A stretch of 64,000 bases of DNA from Rhodospirillaceae bacterium (lineage in GTDB: Bacteria > Pseudomonadota > Alphaproteobacteria > Rhodospirillales > Rhodospirillaceae): contig JAIBCD010000011.1 in the NCBI GenBank assembly GCA_019694335.1, positions 1-64,000 of the forward strand, read 5' to 3'. The notes under the pieces were generated by a model, which saw only the letters and a list, made by a program, of their open reading frames with translations, ran no database searches and was not told where the DNA came from. Positions 61,113 through 64,000 of this stretch are shown in pieces. Made by a program: the position numbers and the translations under genes. The number at the start of each line of letters is the position of its first letter. Position 1 is the first letter of the stretch.

Positions 61113-62282
61113 GTGAAGTGGCCTGCGAACCGTATTTCGTCGAGCTCGCCCAAAAGCTTCGGCATGTATGAAAAGGCATCGAAACTCTATGCCGGCGTAG
61201 ACCTGATTCATCTCGAGGTGGGGCTTCCGGGCTCGGACACGCCGCAGCATATAAAGGACGCGGCGATCGCGGCCTTGCAGGCGGGGAAAGTGCATTACAG
61301 CGCGTTCCCGGGCACGATCGAGCTTCGCCGGGCCATCGTCGAGCGGCTGAAAACGCACAACGCCTTGAAGGTGACCGAAAACGAAGTTGTCGTCACCAAT
61401 GGCCTGACGCATGCCTCCTACGCGGTGTTCATGGCGGCGCTCGACCCGGGCGACGAGGTGATTCTCCTCGAACCCTATTATCCGCAGCACATCAACAAGA
61501 TCGAGATGGCCGGTGGAAAAGTGGTGCTTGCCCCGCTCGATCGGGCCAGGGGTTTCGCCATGGACCCGGCGGCCATCGAGGCCAGGATCACGCCGAGGAC
61601 GCGCATGATTTCACTGGTCAATCCGGCCAATCCCACCGGCCGCGTGTTCTCGCGCGACGAGTTGAGCGCCCTTGCCGCGCTCGCGATCAAACACGACCTG
61701 CTGATCGCCTCCGACGAGGTCTACGAGCAGATCGTCTACGACGGGAACAAGCACATCAGCATCGCCTCGTTGCCGGGCATGTTCGAACGCACGTTCAGCA
61801 TGTTCGCCTTCACAAAGGCGTACGCCATGGATGGCTGGCGCATCGGTTATGTGGCCTGCCACGAACGCTTCATACCGGCGATCCTGAAGATCACCGCCAA
61901 CGACGTGTCTCATGTGAACACCTTCATCCAGGACGGCGCGCGCGCGGCCTTGCAGGGCCCGCAGGATGCCATCGCCGACATGCTCGCCAACGACAAGAGG
62001 TGCCGCGACATGGTGGTTGCACGCATGAATCAGATGTCAGGCGTGAAGTGCGAGATGCCGCAGGGGTCGATCTACGCATTTCCCGATATATCCTCGACGG
62101 GCAAGGCCAGCCAGCAGGTGGCCGATGAAATCCTCGAGAAGTGCCATGTCGTGACGGAAGCCGGTACGTTCTACGGCGCCGGCGGCGAGGGACATTTGCG
62201 GGTCTGTTTTGGGGCCGAGCCCTATGAGCGGATCGAGGAAGCCATGCGCCGCATGGCGCGGTACTTCTCCGGAGACGCCTGA
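61113..62282 (+). CDS. PLP-dependent class I/II aminotransferase
   Basis: A 389-residue fold-type I aminotransferase. Motifs: NGLTHASYAVFMAALDPGDEVILLEPYYP, NPANPTGRVFSRDEL, SDEVYEQIVYDG, the PLP lysine in FAFTKAYAMDGWRIGY and the substrate-binding Arg in HLRVCFGAEPYERIEEAM. The substrate is unknown; the next gene, a PrnB-like protein, starts 2 bases later and suggests a joint role in amino-acid-derived metabolism. The GTG start at 61113 is the best available. Confidence 0.92.
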   Translation: MKWPANRISSSSPKSFGMYEKASKLYAGVDLIHLEVGLPGSDTPQHIKDAAIAALQAGKVHYSAFPGTIELRRAIVERLKTHNALKVTENEVVVTNGLTHASYAVFMAALDPGDEVILLEPYYPQHINKIEMAGGKVVLAPLDRARGFAMDPAAIEARITPRTRMISLVNPANPTGRVFSRDELSALAALAIKHDLLIASDEVYEQIVYDGNKHISIASLPGMFERTFSMFAFTKAYAMDGWRIGYVACHERFIPAILKITANDVSHVNTFIQDGARAALQGPQDAIADMLANDKRCRDMVVARMNQMSGVKCEMPQGSIYAFPDISSTGKASQQVADEILEKCHVVTEAGTFYGAGGEGHLRVCFGAEPYERIEEAMRRMARYFSGDA

Positions 62283-62284
62283 CC

Positions 62285-63463
62285 ATGAGCGCTGCAACCG
62301 ACAGTTTCGAAGCGTGGATCCGCTCGGCGTTCCGTCAAATGAACACCGAGTTGGAGAACCTGTACTTTGCGCAAGCGGACCGCGCCAACGTGGATGGCGT
62401 GGGCGACCCCATCAAGAAGGCCCTGACCGACGAAGGCCTCGCCCTGATCCGCCCGCTCGTGGCGGAAGGCAATACCAACGAGGGATTCGAGCGTACCTTC
62501 GGCACGCTCGGCAACCTGGGCATGTTCTTCGCGGCCTTGCGGCGGCACGAGCTCACCAACCCCGCGCGCGAGCACAAGTCGCCCTTCGACGATGCCTCGG
62601 CGCTGGGCATGCATATCGGGGCGTCACTCGGAGTCGTGCCGCGGTTCGCCAATGTGCATCTCAATCACCACAACCGGGCCGTCGATGGACTTCCCAAGAG
62701 CTTCACGACGCTGGTCGATGAAAAGATTTTCAACGACTACAACACATTTTCAATTCTTTGCTATCAGCGGGCAGGTGACGCGCTGGCGCGGATTCCGGCC
62801 CTCGGCATCTCCAACCCGGCGGCGGCACTGCTGCTCGCCGACGCGCGCGCCGCGCTGGACGAGGTGTTCAAGTACAACGAATTGCTGTTTCAGAAGCTCA
62901 ATCCCGACCGGTTCTTCTATTGCGTGCGACCATACTTCAAGCCGTACCGGGTCGGGCGGCAGGAATACCGCGGCGCCAACGCCGGGGATTTCTCGGCCAT
63001 CAACGAGATCGACCTGTTGCTCGGACTATGCCGCGGGAACGATCCGTACTACTCCCAGCTTCTCGTCGACAAGATGCTCTACCTGACGCCGGAAGATCAG
63101 GCGCGGCTGCGCGGTTGCCTCACGCATCGCCCGTTGCTGAGCGAGTTCGTGGACGCGATCGCGGCGTCGGCGAAGCAGGACTGGTTCAAGACCAACGCAC
63201 CCCTGTTCCTCGATGTCTGCGCCGCCCATGGCCGTGCCGCGGCACAACACCACGACAGGCTGGTCAATACCTTCATCGTCAGGAAGACGCTTGAACTCGA
63301 ACAGCGTCATATGGCCCAGATCACCGCCAGCGGGCCGCCGCTGCCGGTGTTGATCAAGGCCCTGGAGAAGTTGCGCGACTTGCGCCTGGCGGCGCCCAGC
63401 CAGGAATTCGAAACCGCCCACGGCGAGATTGCGCGTCTCAAAGAAGCGCTGGGCCGCGCCTAG
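62285..63463 (+). CDS. DUF1864 / PrnB-like protein
   Basis: A 392-residue protein resembling the monodechloroaminopyrrolnitrin synthase PrnB family (DUF1864), haem enzymes of the indoleamine/tryptophan dioxygenase superfamily. Conserved-looking segments are GLGNLGMFFAAL-type GTLGNLGMFFAALRRHE, RFANVHLNHHNRA, RFFYCVRPYFKPYRVGRQEYRGANAGDF (in part) and NEIDLLLGLCRGNDPYYSQ. Distal His residues in the HLNHHN segment may relate to haem binding. Recognised by memory of the family; no halogenase or other prn gene is nearby. Confidence 0.72.
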   Translation: MSAATDSFEAWIRSAFRQMNTELENLYFAQADRANVDGVGDPIKKALTDEGLALIRPLVAEGNTNEGFERTFGTLGNLGMFFAALRRHELTNPAREHKSPFDDASALGMHIGASLGVVPRFANVHLNHHNRAVDGLPKSFTTLVDEKIFNDYNTFSILCYQRAGDALARIPALGISNPAAALLLADARAALDEVFKYNELLFQKLNPDRFFYCVRPYFKPYRVGRQEYRGANAGDFSAINEIDLLLGLCRGNDPYYSQLLVDKMLYLTPEDQARLRGCLTHRPLLSEFVDAIAASAKQDWFKTNAPLFLDVCAAHGRAAAQHHDRLVNTFIVRKTLELEQRHMAQITASGPPLPVLIKALEKLRDLRLAAPSQEFETAHGEIARLKEALGRA

Positions 63464-63472
63464 CGACGCCCC

Positions 63473-64000
63473 TTAAGGCGCCTTGAACCGGAATTCCCGC
63501 GCCATCAGCCGGCTCTTGTCCGCGTCTCCGCGCGGGCTGAATTTCTGGATGCGGTTGTTCCAGGTGTCGGCGACGTAGTAGTTGCCCGCGTCGTCGATGG
63601 CGAAGGCGTGCAGATTGTCCGCCGACCCCGGTGCATCGCCAAAGGTGCCCCAATAGGTCAGGAGCTTGCCGTCCGCGTCGAACTTGGCGATCCGGCTGTA
63701 GGCGGCTGAGCTGACCCACACCGCCTGGTCCTCGGTCACGACGACGCGCGATGGCATGCGGATGTTCGGCCACTGGTCCAGGAACTTGCCGTTCTCGTCG
63801 AACACCTGGATCCGGTTGTTGCTGCGGTCGGCAACGTAGACGCGCTTGTTCGCGTCGACCGCCACCGAGTGCACGAGGTTGAACTGGCCGGGGCCGGAGC
63901 CCTTGGTGCCCCATTCCAGGAGGAATTTGCCGTCCTTGTCGAACTTCACGACGCGCGAATTGACGTAGCCGTCCGCGACATAGAACGAGCCGTCGGGGAG
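63473..64000 (-). CDS. NHL-repeat protein, 5' end outside the window
   Basis: The 176 visible residues are the C-terminal part of an NHL-type beta-propeller: repeats built on F(D/N)xxGKFLxxWG, ...VAVDANKRVYVADRSNNRIQVF, ...FAIDDAGNYYVADTWNNRIQKF. The frame stays open to base 64000. Such proteins act as scaffolds or as exported ligand-binding proteins, often near DUF1592-type genes. It is convergent with the PrnB-like gene, with 9 bases between stops. Confidence 0.9.
   Translation of the reverse strand, partial: LPDGSFYVADGYVNSRVVKFDKDGKFLLEWGTKGSGPGQFNLVHSVAVDANKRVYVADRSNNRIQVFDENGKFLDQWPNIRMPSRVVVTEDQAVWVSSAAYSRIAKFDADGKLLTYWGTFGDAPGSADNLHAFAIDDAGNYYVADTWNNRIQKFSPRGDADKSRLMAREFRFKAP

Overview
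The window is GC-rich chromosomal DNA, most likely from an alphaproteobacterium. This rests on an aa3-oxidase operon plus rlmB with neighbouring tRNA-Thr, tRNA-Tyr and tRNA-Gly, a DUF3297 gene, alphaproteobacterial-type mobile-element genes (DUF2285, DUF2958, DUF2274), and a GAAC-N7-GAAC LexA box. The genus cannot be read from the sequence.

Left chromosomal part (1-17547). A cytochrome c oxidase operon runs leftward (ctaC, ctaD, ctaG, ctaE, then DUF983). A rightward oxidase-biogenesis cluster follows: a 40-residue membrane protein, DUF420, a COX1-like protein without the CuB histidine pair, and ctaB. A large three-tier inverted repeat lies between the two. Next come small conserved genes (DUF2237, DUF924), cyclopropane-fatty-acid synthase, a soluble hybrid histidine kinase convergent with an OmpR-type regulator, a REC-Hpt protein, tRNA-Thr, rlmB, tRNA-Tyr, an FkbM methyltransferase, DUF3297 and tRNA-Gly(TCC).

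Integrated island (17502-50427, about 33 kb). A tyrosine integrase lies beside the intact tRNA-Gly, and the last 46 bases of that tRNA are repeated exactly at the far end. The island has four parts. (1) Copper/heavy-metal resistance, 18.8-35.7 kb: CsoR with two operators, P-type ATPase CopA, CopD/YcnI/CopC/CusF-like periplasmic genes, a CnrY-CnrX-CnrH-like anti-sigma/sensor/ECF-sigma module, multicopper oxidase, CopB, DUF305 protein, and a CusCBA-type RND pump. Three near-identical ECF-type promoter motifs link the sigma module to the copper genes. (2) An SOS-type segment with divergent Y-family polymerase and SRAP operons around a LexA box. (3) Remnants of a conjugative element: DUF2285, ArdC, DUF2958, an in-frame ParB/TrbI chimera and DUF2274. 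The conjugation operon appears to have been deleted. (4) At 43.1-49.6 kb, an unusual cassette: ACP-like protein, XRE regulator, ImmA/IrrE protease, thymidylate-synthase-like protein, HMUDK/aGPT-PPlase-type helical protein and MazG-type pyrophosphohydrolase in one tightly overlapping operon. It faces a second operon encoding a patatin phospholipase with a possible sensor domain, a 66-residue protein and an AcpS-type phosphopantetheinyl transferase. This is the best candidate for an undescribed nucleotide-centred conflict or DNA-modification system. A VapB-type antitoxin with a wrecked vapC toxin closes the island.

Right chromosomal part (50428-64000). A TonB-dependent receptor, a MarR regulator, a thioesterase remnant, an export-related cluster (DUF1592-type haem protein, DUF1552, Lipoprotein_15 repeat protein, unknown exported protein), a PLP aminotransferase next to a PrnB-like (DUF1864) protein, and the 3' part of an NHL-repeat protein. 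All assignments come from reading the sequence and recalling family signatures; no database search was run.
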